Below, in pieces: positions 48,627 through 59,983 of a DNA stretch of 64,000 nucleotides. A program made the position numbers and the translations under genes. Source of the DNA: Orbilia blumenaviensis (lineage: Eukaryota; Ascomycota; Orbiliomycetes; Orbiliales; Orbiliaceae); assembly GCA_036872755.1 (NCBI GenBank), contig JAVHNS010000009.1, forward strand, positions 1,426,001-1,490,000. Reading direction: 5' to 3'. Each line of letters opens with the position of its first letter. Within the stretch, counting starts at the first letter, position 1. The notes beneath the pieces are model-generated. The model searched no databases. It saw nothing but the letters and a program-made list of their open reading frames with translations, and had not been told where the DNA came from.

Positions 48627-50964
48627 GATGTGGATAAATGCAGTAGTTTCATGTCGTCCTTGCGCAGGGAGGCCCTACAATCCCTCGGCACTAAGTATTA
48701 CTGAATAAATCCGAAGACCACTCGCTGAGGTAATATTATAATAGAAGTCTTCATACTACCGTAATTTGGGTATCTTTTTTTTTGCCAAATTACATCCACC
48801 ATTAGATCAATTGTAAGCGACGTCTTATGTATGAATGGGGAGGCTCCCGTAGGACCGAGAGAAAATTTCTTAATGTGAGGAGGTGTGGGAAGAATAGTTT
48901 ACCAGAGTAACGTTGCGGGCAGCCGGGTACCTACTTCCATGTTAAGTCTGGCGCGCGATGAAACAAGAGACAACACACGCCGCAGTATAGTATACAAGGT
49001 CTCCAGTTACTCGATACTATGTGGTCATGTATGGCAGGTACTAGATACCTCTGGTACTAGCTCTGTGCCAGCATTATCCGTACATCCGGCGCATATTTAA
49101 AAGTTTAAATATCCATATGGTAAACAGGAATCTGGTAGCCAGCCGATATGGATCGATTCGGGTAACCCAACGGTTCGAGCGGAATAAGAGAATTCGGGGT
49201 CCTGGAGAGAGATATCAAGGTTCTGAACGCCCGGAATGAGCCGGCCGTACCAACTATGCTCTTAATTACAGGCACCACTCTTCTGATACTCTAGTATACG
49301 CTTACATACTTGTTCAATAGACTTATTGACAAAGAAATACTCCGGGCCCTTGTCAGTGATGCTCAAATTAACAGATCGACAAAATGTGCCACGTTTCACA
49401 TGCACATCAAAAGTTGGATTGTTTTATCACAATAGCTTGGTTTATGCACCAATGAGACACTCAAAATGTTTAAATATCTACTACTCTCATGGTCTACTCG
49501 TTTCTTGAGCTACATTTTGCAGGTGCCCAGCTGGAGACCTGGATGTATATCTGTCCCTATTTTGATTCTCAAGCCAGATGATACTCGTGATCAGACCTAG
49601 TTCTCCTTGGTCAATAACTGTTTGTCTTCATAGCAAAAAAGAAAACCAAAATTTCTATGCTGTGCGGTTTCAGGTTGGATCGTTAGGCTTTGCTAGCCAG
49701 TATATTGGTCTTGGAGCCTAACTATATGTTGGAACTTGACCTAAACTACGTTATCTGTCATGTTACCCCAGTCCTTCCGAACCTGGTTTTGTGAGGAATG
49801 CCCCCAAACTCACCCAGTTACTTGCAAAGGCTGCGCCACGCACACGGACACGCAGTACTTAGATCAACATCTTGCACTTGGGTGCACCTAGAATAGCATC
49901 CAACCGTTAACCTGCAACACGTCGACTTCCTGGTCTCTGTTAACATGTTACAATGCAGTTCCCTGAACCTGAAAGACAAATTTGGGGCAAGTTAGCCAGT
50001 AGAATACACTATTCTGGAATCCTGTCTACATATGTAATCCGCTTACTACTTGCCATCGCGCTACTAGTCATAGTGACATATGCATAACGCAAACTTTATT
50101 TTTGAGATTAGTTCGTATACCGTATGGGTTTTTGGTAAACTCGGAAGATGACTCGTGCTTGCGAGCTGCGAAGCTAAATTGAGAATTTATCGTTTCTTTA
50201 TATTGGCTACAAAATACACCTGAACCGCAGAGACCTTCTACTAGGTCTGCCGTTTCCTAATATTTAATGTATTGGTTTAAACATTCATTTTTAGACACTG
50301 ATCCGCCAAAAAAAATGACATGGATTTCTTGGCTTTAGTGCTGAGCAGGTACAATATCTTATATTACCTTTAGCCCCATATCTGTTTCTGCAGTATTTTA
50401 TATTGAATAGGCAAGATCTTAAGGCCGCGTATATGTTATACTGGCGAATTGTGGTTGTATCCAAACCGTGGGCTTATATGTAATGACCATGTGTTATTCA
50501 AGTTGTTGATAGCTTGCGCTTGCATGCGCTTCAAAGTCAATACTCTGATCCCCTATGTGATTTTAGTTTTGAATTCAACCCCTTGAGGCTTACCTGGCTA
50601 TAATCCGTCTAATATGAAGAGAACTTTGCGGTGGTGTGGAAACGCCTGATATGAAACTTATTTCTACGAGATACCGACTAACTACTGGTCTCGCAAATGC
50701 CAGAAATAGCGCAAAGCTGAAACTAGCTACCATACATATAGGTCTCGCTGGTTACGAAAAATCAACGCAAATGTGTTCAAAATCCCACGCCCCCTAGGTA
50801 CTAATCTGCTGCGCAGAATTAACAATGTCATTGTACAAGCTATTGAGGGTTTATTCGTGCCATCCTCCATAGTATCAAGGTGTTTAATCTCGTATCTCGC
50901 ACAGGGGCATTTTTTTATATAGCATCTCCATTCCATATTTTCCGAGGGGTATCACAACAGCAAA
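48627..50964. other. 2.3 kb spacer without a recognised gene
   Basis: Upstream of the Kelch gene and of the next gene, which are divergent. AT-rich in the 49960-50520 part. I see no RNA gene, no repeat of note and no open frame worth reporting. Confidence 0.55.
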
Positions 50965-52894
50965 ATGTCCTTCGAACGTCAAATCCGAACACAGGTGTTG
51001 GTCATACCACATGCGAATACGACAACGGCACAATATAATTATGGCCCTTTCAGACAGCCAAATGATCTACCCCAGGAGATACAAGGGATAATTATTTCCA
51101 GTCCCCTATGGGATTATAGCTCTAGACAACAGCAGTTTCGGCGTGAGCAACCCCTCCCCAGCTCCCCCAATATGACCATATTTGGATAACTTTGATCCAT
51201 TATTCTCTAATTTAGTTTGCTGGTCTGGTTACGAGAACGACGAACCGGGCTGGACCCGCCCTTCAGTATGTGATTCGAGACTTCAGTCCACAGGATCGCT
51301 GCGTCGTGGATTGGTTTGGATTCCTCAGGATGGGTGGGAGGGACCAGTAGATAATCTGATCTCCCTTTCAGAATACGATATGCTCGGAAACACGTACTAT
51401 AGATATATCACTGCGGCAACGCTAGAAGATAATACTATCATGTTAGACTTCGAGATCCTCGGGGAAGGTGGAGAAGGTCTTGCGTAAGCTACCATGGCCT
51501 TCGTGATACCACCCTCTGGAAATACTAATTTAGTTCGAAGGTTTGAGTTCCAAGACGTGAGCACGGATAAATCTCCTGGAACCAAAAAAATGATGCTTTC
51601 TAGGAGCCAGTTATGGTCAAATTGGGGGATACCGTCTGGGTCCTGGGAGAGGCAAGTTTTTTATGGTAAAATAGTAATACCCAGTCTGCAAGTTATATGT
51701 TTAGGCTCTTTTGATTTTAAATATAAGCTGATGATGAATTATCCAGTCTGTGATCATCCGGATTATGGCCGCTCGATCTTCATCGCAAATCCTTACGCCC
51801 GCACAACTGACAAAAGAGCTTGGAGTTTTATCCCTTGCCAAGTTTGCGACTTGCGGGCACGATACTGGTTTGAAGACAAGCGTCAACGTGATGTTCGCCC
51901 TCTTGCAGACCGCATCCATAACCTACAAGCACGAGATTTCGAAGACCCATTAAATATTAGAAATAACTATTATTCGACCACCCATAGGAAGATCCCGCGG
52001 CGTGTAACGTTCGTAGATGAGGATGGGGAGTTAGAATTGCCGTGGACTACCGAGGAGTTGGCGGCGAGAACTGAATCTGAGCGCCGAGGAGTCGAATATA
52101 TAAGACCATATATATTGTTGAGAAGGGCGGCTGAGAGGGGAGAAACAACAATGGATACTTTTACTAATCTGGATGCCCCATTGGCTGCTGGGTACGCGGG
52201 GGGCCAAGGGCAGGAGCAGCATAACCCCAGTGCATCAGATGCAATATTTGAACAGCTGATTGGGACAGTCGACGAACTGGATGATACAAATCGACCTCAT
52301 ATGCGGCAAGTACCGATAGAAAGTGGAGATAGAAATAGCGGGGGCGGAGGGGCTTTAAATCAAGACGTACAGCGGCAGGCGCTGGACAGCGCGCTGAATT
52401 TGGTTCTCAGAACGGGAAACATGGTTAGTTTGATGGCATTGGTGAGAGCCGACGCCTCATTGGGCTTGGGAGATATCGATGCAGAGGTCATACGAGGGTT
52501 AGGAATACATGGAGACGGGGATGATATTGGGAGGATGGACCGAATAAGCCGGCAGGGGGAGAGACAGAGCAGAGTACAGGGAATACTACAGGAAGATGAA
52601 GCTGATTCAGAGGAAGTCTTGGGGAATATCAATTCTGATAGCGCAGCCGGCGAGGGAAGCCCATCCGGGTCTTTGGGAGGGTCGGGTGAAAACTCAAACA
52701 TACCACTGGGGCGTCCCCAAACCAAGGGTGGATATTGTGGAAGGTTCCTCGGGAGACTTTGTAACTCTATCAGTTCTGGTGTCAGCGGTTTACTTGGCTG
52801 GTCACAAGGACCAAGCGGACCAAGCGTAGAGTATATACGGCCGGAAGAGCCGGATTTTAGGGAACCGGTTGAACTTGACACGCTGGGTACTTAG
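50965..52894 (+). CDS. Unknown protein, 599 residues, weak F-box-like N-terminus
   Basis: Proposed exons 50965-51142, 51216-51483 and 51541-52894 join in phase (GTGAGC...TTTAG and GTAAGC...GAAG introns). The first exon contains DLPQEIQGIIISSPLWDY, which resembles the start of an F-box. The central part holds two CxxC-like pairs (CDHPDY and CQVCDL) in a mixed sequence. The last 250 residues are low-complexity and acidic, with Gly-, Ser- and Asn-rich tracts. If the second intron is retained, the frame closes at 51487, so a second ORF from 51494 could be separate. I do not recognise the family. Confidence 0.5.
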
Positions 52895-53107
52895 TTAAAC
52901 AGGAGGGAAGAATAAACTGAGCACAGCTGGTCTCGTAGCACAGCTAAAATAAATCCTGTACCTTACGCTATGATAGCAGGGAAAACACAAAACTATGTAC
53001 ATTACACTAAATAATATGCTCCATAACACCAAGCCTTACGCTAAGCGTGACCATCGTATACTCGCTAAAACTCAGATTACATTGTAAATTCAAAACTACT
53101 ACACTAC

Positions 53108-55763
53108 TTATACCAGTCCCTTAAATTCGGCCTTTAGGCTTTTTCTTCTATCGGCTTCTCTTCTTGTAACCGTTCCTGGTTTATTTAGCTCCTTTAGTAT
53201 CGCCTCATCTTTCTCTAAACCTCTGGTCCGCCTTCGCTCTATTGTCCCTAGGATTGTAGGGCTAAGTGTTTTCCTTCGGGTTTTGTTAATGGGCTTTGGT
53301 GTTAGATAAAGGGATATTGGTGTCCCCAGGTCTTGGATGCTAACCGATGGTGTCTCGGGTGCAACCCAAGGGCTTTCCTCCGTGGGGGCATCGCTGCATG
53401 CGTTGTCGCATTTTTCAGCTTGCTCGCCAGGCTCTGACTCGGTGGCTAGATTTCCCGAGGGTACCAAGTCAACATCTTCGATTTCGTCCTCGTCATCCTC
53501 TGCTTTAACATTTTCTTCTGTTAAACCGACTGTCTCCGCAAATGGTGTTCTTGCCATCCCCAGTTCCCTCTCCAGTTGCTCATCAACTTCTGTAGCCTCG
53601 CTATGGGCGCTAGAAATTAACTCGTCTTCCAGTCTCTCGATTCTGCACTCAATCTCATCCATAAACGCACGCCTCTTGGAATTACGAACTCTCGGCCGAT
53701 ATTTCACATCGTCGTCGTCCCCACCAGAAAGTTCCCCCAGACTTGAGCTGACCTGGTCGAGATCAGAGGGTGTCTGTGAATTGGGTGGCGTAGGAATCTG
53801 TTTTTCAGCGCCAGAAAACCCATTTTGGGGTACCATCTGTAATGCTGAGTAAGGCCTATGTCGGGTAGGTGTTGGGACTGGGCTGGATGCTTCGTCAGTA
53901 ACTATTTGATCCAAATGAAGTTGGTGACGGCTGACGCTCCTGCTGATACTGTTTGTCAGACAGGAAATTTCGCTGCGGGCGGGGCGTCGGGGCGTCGAGG
54001 GCTCAAACTCGGAGCTTAGTTCGTCTGCTCGGAGCTTGTGAGGCGGTGATGATGGAGGGATATCGACAATAGGAGGGACCGCAATATAGTCTAAGAAGAA
54101 CCGAGACTTGCTTCGACTTGGCGTTGTAGGATCAGAATCATACTCCGGAAGAAATGGAGAGTCTGGGATTGGGCGCTCTGGCGTATAGAGGAAGTTATTC
54201 TGAGTAGGAGTAGAAATTGAATTTGTTGAGCATTTATCAGGCACTGTGGTCCATTTATAGCTACCGGCCGACGCTCTCTGAGGAGTTCGAAGATCTTGAA
54301 TCCGATGGTGGTGCGGCGAAGTCGTTGGATTCATTAGAGGAAGAGAGTTGTTCGCAATTCGCATTCTTTTACTTGGCGTATTAAGATAGGAACAGGCTGG
54401 AGTAGTCCCTAGAGAGGTCAGCGGTGAACTTGCTGGTGGGAACGCCGCAACATGTGCCCTTTTCGATGCTGAAAGCACTGGGGTATTTGGGGCAGAACTG
54501 GGCTTTCTCTTCCTTGGAGTGTTTGTTGGAGTCGGCAGCTGTTTCTCCTTCCCACCGCCCCCGGCCTTTTTCTTTGACGGAAGGGAAGATAAAGACTTTC
54601 TCCGTACTAAGGGATGGCCTTTTAACTTTTCGGAGTTTTCCTTATCTGACTCGTAACCAGTCGTTTTGCTCTTTAATAGTGATGGTTTAGTCTTTCTCCA
54701 TTCCTTGTCCAAAAGTGATTGATGTAGCCAGATCTCTTTCCGTCGCAGCTTCAGATCCTGGATCCAGGCATCACAGTCCATTTGGATATGGTAGTCTATG
54801 ACGTCTCCCCAAATACTATCTGCGGCTGGCGTTGCATTGATGTATAGTACCTTCCCACCGCGGGCTTTGACCTTAGAGGCGAAAGCCTTGACAATTCTTT
54901 TCAATCCGATGACCTTGAGCGAAGTTCCAAAGATTAACAGGAGGTCAGGTGCCATCCTTGTCGCATCGTAGTGGGTAATCTGGCCGATAGCTTCTCCTTG
55001 GGGGTGTAATTCGTCATACAGCACGATGTTCGGCCTCAGCGTCCCAACATTTATTGATCTTTTCCCAGCCGCAAGTCTATCATCCGCCTTCCTCGAACAG
55101 TCTGGGCACTCGGGCGCCTCGCCACCAAGCAATGTCTCAACCCTCTCTTCGTCGTAGTCATGCAACTTGGTGCACTGGGTGCACCTGAGCATCTCCAAGT
55201 CGCCATGGAGTTGCACAACCTCGCATCCAGTTTCACGTCCAATCTTTTCTTTACCCTTGCCCCTCTTGCCCGCACCCCTCGAAATATCCATACATAGTCC
55301 ATCTAATGCCTCGAGGCCATCGATATTTTGTGTGTAGCACCGCAATAATCGACCAGTTTCAGACAATGTTTTGATAAATTTATGCGTTGGTGTGCTGTCC
55401 GTTATGCCTTTCACATTTTGTCGGAGTTCCGCCAAAAAACTGTAAAGAATAGCAGTTGTAATTGGATTGGTAAATGAGATTGCATCGAAAAGATCCTTTC
55501 CCTTAAGAAGCGCAGTCTGTTCGGGGTACCGCCTTTTCACAAGATTATACAAGCCGTTGGCAGAACGGAAATCCTGGGGCCAGGGGATTAGCGAATACGC
55601 GCTTTTGGCAGAATTGGGAAAAAGGAGCAAAACATACGGGAATCCCGCTGTTGGTGCTGATTCCAGCGCCGGTGACCATCAGTACCTGGCACGAACGACA
55701 TATCGAATCGGCAATATCCTGTAGTTCCTGGGCATGCTGAGCCCCGATTGTTTGTGTCGGCAT
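53108..55763 (-). CDS. NAD-dependent protein deacetylase, sirtuin of the Hst3/Hst4 class
   Basis: Nuclear sirtuin; by class it would remove acetyl groups from histone H3 Lys56. Exons 55638-55763 and 53108-55573 join in phase 0 to 863 residues. The Rossmann motif VMVTGAGISTNSGIP closes exon 1 and DFRSANGLYNL opens exon 2, as in this class. TQNIDGLE is near 123, the catalytic His of VQLHGDLE near 165, and the zinc ligands CTQC (about 173-176) and CPDC (about 198-201) are all present. GTLRPNIVLYDE and IFGTSLKV complete the core. A long C-terminal region (about 340-863), rich in Ser, Pro and acidic patches, is unstructured. The start at 55763 keeps the N-terminus short, typical of the class. Confidence 0.92.
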
Positions 55764-57238
55764 CTTGGTGTTTGTTTTGAAGGCTTGGACTAATGCAGTC
55801 CTTGATATGATGGAGACGGAGATAGGAGAGAAAGGGGGAAGAATCAAAGACGATATGTATATACGTGGCTGGGTTATTGGAAGCCGATGGCGGCAATTGC
55901 CAAAGGGCGAAGAAGGCGTTATATCAAGGTAGTGAGAGTGGTCATTGGTGTTCCAGACTATTGACGTGAGAGTCTATGAAGGCGGGTTTGACGTCTAGTG
56001 GTCGAAATGATGGTGGTGTTATTCTGGCGAATGGTTGAGCTCGGGTACAAATTCGGTATAAAAGTATCTCTAAAATGGATTGAGGTTCGAAGGATCCCTT
56101 GTCGGTGATATCTTGGCTTATTCCATACACAGTAGTAGTTGTGGTCGAAGTCGATGAGAATTCTAGGAGAGCGGATTGAGAAGCGCGTGTTCTCGGGAGG
56201 TTGGTTTGAAGCGGCAACACAAATGAAGAGAATTCGCGTCAGAAGTCCAGATCAGGCCTCTGTCCCAATCGGGATGGTTCCGTGCAGCAACACATAGAAT
56301 ACCACAATAACTGGCTCGAGATTAACGGCGGTCTCTCGGCGTACTACGAGACTGCTCTCGGACTTGGTCTCGTAGTATACGACGCTTCGTTGGCAAGGTA
56401 TAGATCCTTAATTCTAACATGACGGCTAGACGCCATGTTACCACCTTCAGCGATATATATACCCTCAAAGACTTTCGGATGGCAGGATTAAAATACTGCC
56501 CAAACACTGCTAAATAGCTTAGAGCTCTAGAGGCTCTGGCATCTATCTGAATTGGTGATCCTGCATGCGCTCGTACTTTGCGCGCACACGCGCCCCTCAT
56601 AAAGAACTATATTAAATTGTGAATACTGCTAACAGTCGAAGGCTAAAATCTGCCAATTAACAGTGATGAGCGAGTAACCTAGGCGTGGTCGTATATCAAG
56701 TCTTGCAATGAGATCGAGGATGCGTTTAACAATTTATGGGTCAGTCAACTCGGATCAAAGCCTTCTGTCTCCTTAACCTTCTTAGATCATCAAGGTATCA
56801 TGCTCAATGACTCGAATTTCTTATAAGCTTACTAAAAGGTCAAGTCTGCCATCAAGCCGAATGTCAACGAGCATGAATGTTTTGTCTATGAAATGCACGT
56901 GTTGGTGGTGTACGTCTGGGTCTTGGCATCTTGATATGATTTGCTGATTAATGTCATGTGCATATCTGTGACCCACTAGTTTTGGAGAAAAACCCCGTTC
57001 GTGCAATACCTCCGACGCCTCAGTCTTGCTAGCCGCATAGCGCTGTAACTCATATCAACGGTAGTGCATTGGAGTTCTCCAGAATCAGCAATTAAACCTG
57101 CTACTAATACGCCACACGAACAGGAAGCCTGTATCCCCGCCAGAGGCGGTGTACACCGTAAACTTCAACCTTCCGATCCTTTCCTATTTGGGCGATCGAA
57201 AAATTTCCAACCAAGACAACACGATTGTATGGAGCAAC
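55764..57238. other. 1.5 kb divergent promoter region with an inverted repeat
   Basis: Between the sirtuin and the F-box gene. The inverted repeat at 56344-56375 is listed separately. The minus-strand frames at 55942-56600 resemble no known protein. Confidence 0.5.
56344..56375. repeat. Inverted repeat, 9-bp arms CTACGAGAC/GTCTCGTAG, 14-nt loop
   Basis: Arm 1 is at 56344-56352 and its complement at 56367-56375; the outer bases also pair partly (GTA/TAC). The same 9-mer GTCTCGTAG recurs at 59450-59458, near 11431 and near 52932. The 56367 and 59450 copies share a further ATACGAC-like extension and an AAGG a little beyond. Possibly remnants of a small dispersed element. Confidence 0.55.
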
Positions 57239-58051
57239 ATGGAATTCATTGGATTAGATCCTGAGGCCGATGTTGCCGCCTCGAGCTCGGGAGATCTCAA
57301 ATCAGTCTTCCCTACGGAATTAGAGATACAAATAATTTCAAATGTACCTTTTAAATACTGGAGAAATATTCGGCAGGTATGTAAACGCTGGCAGGCAATT
57401 ACACTGCTTCCGGATATCTTGTACCTCCCGATTACGATGCAACAAAACCTCCAATATCTTGGCGCCGAAGGATTTAAATTCCAAATTCATAGAGCTGTCT
57501 ATGAAGTCGCTGAATTCTTTGGTAGCTCTACGGATTGCAATGGGTTCAGAGTCCCGGAACGCCGGGTTCGCCAATCAATCTCCCCCTACTTGGATCATCA
57601 GCTCACCATACCACCAATGCCCCATACACTACAACAAGTCGAATTTAATATTGCGATGCCGCCAAGAGACGATCGTCCTGGTAGGCCTGGATATGTATTC
57701 AAGGCGTTCCCAGTTCCCTGTAGAAATGTTAGGAAGTTACTCTTGGTGCCTAATCTTACCGACAGCAACAAGATGGAGATTAGCAATCTAAATGGAGATC
57801 AAGAACCTACCGGCCTGACTATTGGGGAGTTCTTTTACAGTCTAGAAGAGAGGGCAAGAGTCAGGCTTGGTGATGTATTTGATACCATGCAAATCCGGTG
57901 GAGGGTCAAAGATCCTCAGCGGGAGTGGTGGTGGAAAAATTGGAATATAGAACCTGGCCTTTACAAACTTGTGTTGGTGTCGTCAGAGAAGGCAACAGAG
58001 CAAGAGCAAGTTTTGTTTGAGGTCAACTACAGAAAAAATTCCTCAATCTAG
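57239..58051 (+). CDS. F-box protein, about 270 residues
   Basis: Likely SCF adaptor. A start at 57239 (MEFIGLD) gives about 270 residues; the frame also offers 57149. The F-box is VFPTELEIQIISNVPFKYWRNIRQVCKRWQAI (about residues 24-55), complete with the Trp near the end. No intron is needed. The C-terminal part contains GLTIGEFFYSLEERARVRLG, reminiscent of the gene at 40916. It lies 285 bases upstream of a member of the unknown secreted family (58337) on the same strand. Target unknown. Confidence 0.72.
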   Translation: MEFIGLDPEADVAASSSGDLKSVFPTELEIQIISNVPFKYWRNIRQVCKRWQAITLLPDILYLPITMQQNLQYLGAEGFKFQIHRAVYEVAEFFGSSTDCNGFRVPERRVRQSISPYLDHQLTIPPMPHTLQQVEFNIAMPPRDDRPGRPGYVFKAFPVPCRNVRKLLLVPNLTDSNKMEISNLNGDQEPTGLTIGEFFYSLEERARVRLGDVFDTMQIRWRVKDPQREWWWKNWNIEPGLYKLVLVSSEKATEQEQVLFEVNYRKNSSI

Positions 58052-58336
58052 ATTCATTCTGTTTACCATAATTCGAAAACTTCTCAATCCTCGGTGGGCC
58101 GATACCTACGGTTGGTGCGTACTTTGAGCAGTTATACTAAAGTTTAGCCTTGCGATCCCCAGGGCCCTACAACATGCACTACTACAGCTTTATTGCATGC
58201 CTTCCACTCTAGACATATCGATATACCCAAAATTAACCCGTATTTACTTGGTTTCTATTTAAAACCACATGCCCACTATTGACTAACGTCATAACCCGGG
58301 ATATAGATACCTAAACTGAGCACCGATATATCGATA

Positions 58337-59233
58337 ATGAAGTTCCACTTTGTCACCATCCTTACTATATCCGTATCAGTCACAGCGGATCTCACTTCCC
58401 CAGAATGCCCAGCCCCTCTTGAAGACTCCAGTTCTCAATCCCTAAGCAATACGCAACAAACTTTATATGCGGACAAATTTGAAGCTTTCGTGGCCTCTGT
58501 CGCTAATCTTGGTTGGGTAAAAGCATTCGCCAGCGCTCTTCTCCCGGCGACTGTTAATGTCCACCAGATTCTACAAAGTCTTGAAGGCGATGAAGATTAT
58601 GGTAGTACTTCTCTCATACCTTTGCCAGATGGCAGCCTTTACGCCGTATATGAATTTATTGCGAAGCGCAAAATTCACTGCCTTGCGCAAAAGAGTGCCA
58701 TAGACTTAATAATGGCGTTGGTAAGGATCGACGCAGCGACAGGCACTGGAGGAATGTCAGACTTTTCCGAAAGCGATTATGGCTTTCTTGACAGTGAAAT
58801 ACAAACGCAAGCAAATTCCGGTGCAGGGTCGCTCAACTCACCAGGAGATGAAAGCCTCGACCCTCGGACCTTTTTCCAGTACACAAATGTTGATGTTCTG
58901 AAAATATTTGGCGCCCTGGTGGATTCTTACAACTTTCAATTAAAACAATTAGAAGTCGCTTCCGCCGCTATTTATAGCAGCCACGAAAAGGGCTTACTAA
59001 AGGCCCAAACCGACTTCTGGGGACAGCAGGCTGCCACAAGCTTACTAAAACTATGGCGTTTGTTCGAGGCAGGGGAGCCATATTTGAGGGAATCTGATCC
59101 GTGGAATGGCAATGATTTCGATAATTGGCTAGCGCTGATTCAAGTCCAAACGGGGGTAGATTACGGGGGGACGTCTAATAATGAGCCGGAACCTATCGGG
59201 CTAAGTGGACTGGATGAAAGCGATATATTCTAA
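58337..59233 (+). CDS. Secreted protein of unknown family (paralogue C), 298 residues
   Basis: Intronless. Signal peptide of about 17 residues (MKFHFVTIL... VTA), early Cys 24 in PECPAP, and the core LYAVYEFIAKRKIHC with Cys 115, about 90 residues later. An acidic linker (about 135-175) is followed by RTFFQYTN and a helical C-terminal half. There are only these two Cys in the mature part, matching paralogue A. A probable decayed copy of the same family starts 337 bases downstream, so this was a tandem pair. Function unknown. Confidence 0.75.
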   Translation: MKFHFVTILTISVSVTADLTSPECPAPLEDSSSQSLSNTQQTLYADKFEAFVASVANLGWVKAFASALLPATVNVHQILQSLEGDEDYGSTSLIPLPDGSLYAVYEFIAKRKIHCLAQKSAIDLIMALVRIDAATGTGGMSDFSESDYGFLDSEIQTQANSGAGSLNSPGDESLDPRTFFQYTNVDVLKIFGALVDSYNFQLKQLEVASAAIYSSHEKGLLKAQTDFWGQQAATSLLKLWRLFEAGEPYLRESDPWNGNDFDNWLALIQVQTGVDYGGTSNNEPEPIGLSGLDESDIF

Positions 59234-59569
59234 TTCATATTTTGTAACTACTCTCTATTTGATTTTCGATGCTAGAACTCGGGCACTATTCTTATCTTGA
59301 ATGAAAATCAAGCTTAAACATATATTTCCGGCTCCGAGTTATATTTCGTTGAGCGTACATCATTAAGATCCCAAGATTTTAACTTTATTTGCCGATCGAG
59401 GGAGACGTGAGTTATGTTAGTATGCAAGCGCCGGGCCCAGTTAACGTTCGTCTCGTAGCATACGACCCTTTCAGTAAGGCAAAACAAATATGAGATCTGT
59501 GACGCGCACCCCATATATTCGGATTATATAAATAGCGAGCCCCAATGCGCAAAATAGCTTACTGTCAGT

Positions 59570-59983
59570 ATGCCGCTAACTAACAGCACATTTACCACCA
59601 ATCTGGAAAACTACTTCAATTTAGTATCACGAATGAAACGTATAGATGGATTGTGGACATCCGTTCGTAGCAAGGTGCCATAAAAAGCCAAAATATTGGA
59701 CATTTGGGTTCAAATAATGGATTTATCGCAGTCTTACTTGCCAATTAATGAGCTAAATAATCTTTACAACTTGGCTTATGGTAGCATTGTGGATTGCTAC
59801 ACGGGCCCCCTCATGTTATTAGCAAGAGTGGTCCTTGCGACAGAGATAGAACCAGATGGTAATAGAGCGAGATATAAGCCGGACCCGTTATCACACCTCA
59901 AACAAGTGCCACCAGGAGGTCAAAAAATTTCACTATGGTGGTCGCTACAGAGTTTGGTCTCAATTCTTACTCCGAACAACTAG
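59570..59983 (+). pseudogene. Decayed fourth copy of the unknown secreted family
   Basis: From an ATG at 59570 the frame reads LTNSTFTTNLENYFNLVS, close in pattern to the 30134 protein (TAFTRNLDNYLGIIS). A single in-frame TAA stops it at 59681-59683, after which the same frame runs on with LPINELNNLYNLAYGSIVDC and LLARVVLATEIE, matching the LY...HC core and the LAR...EI segment of 30134. The signal peptide and the C-terminal half (acidic linker, FQY region) are missing. It lies 337 bases downstream of paralogue C on the same strand. Confidence 0.6.

Noticed and set aside
52360..52881. 173-codon minus frame antisense to the unknown gene at 50965
   Set aside because: The plus frame continues from exons with good splice sites; the minus frame is a low-complexity shadow.
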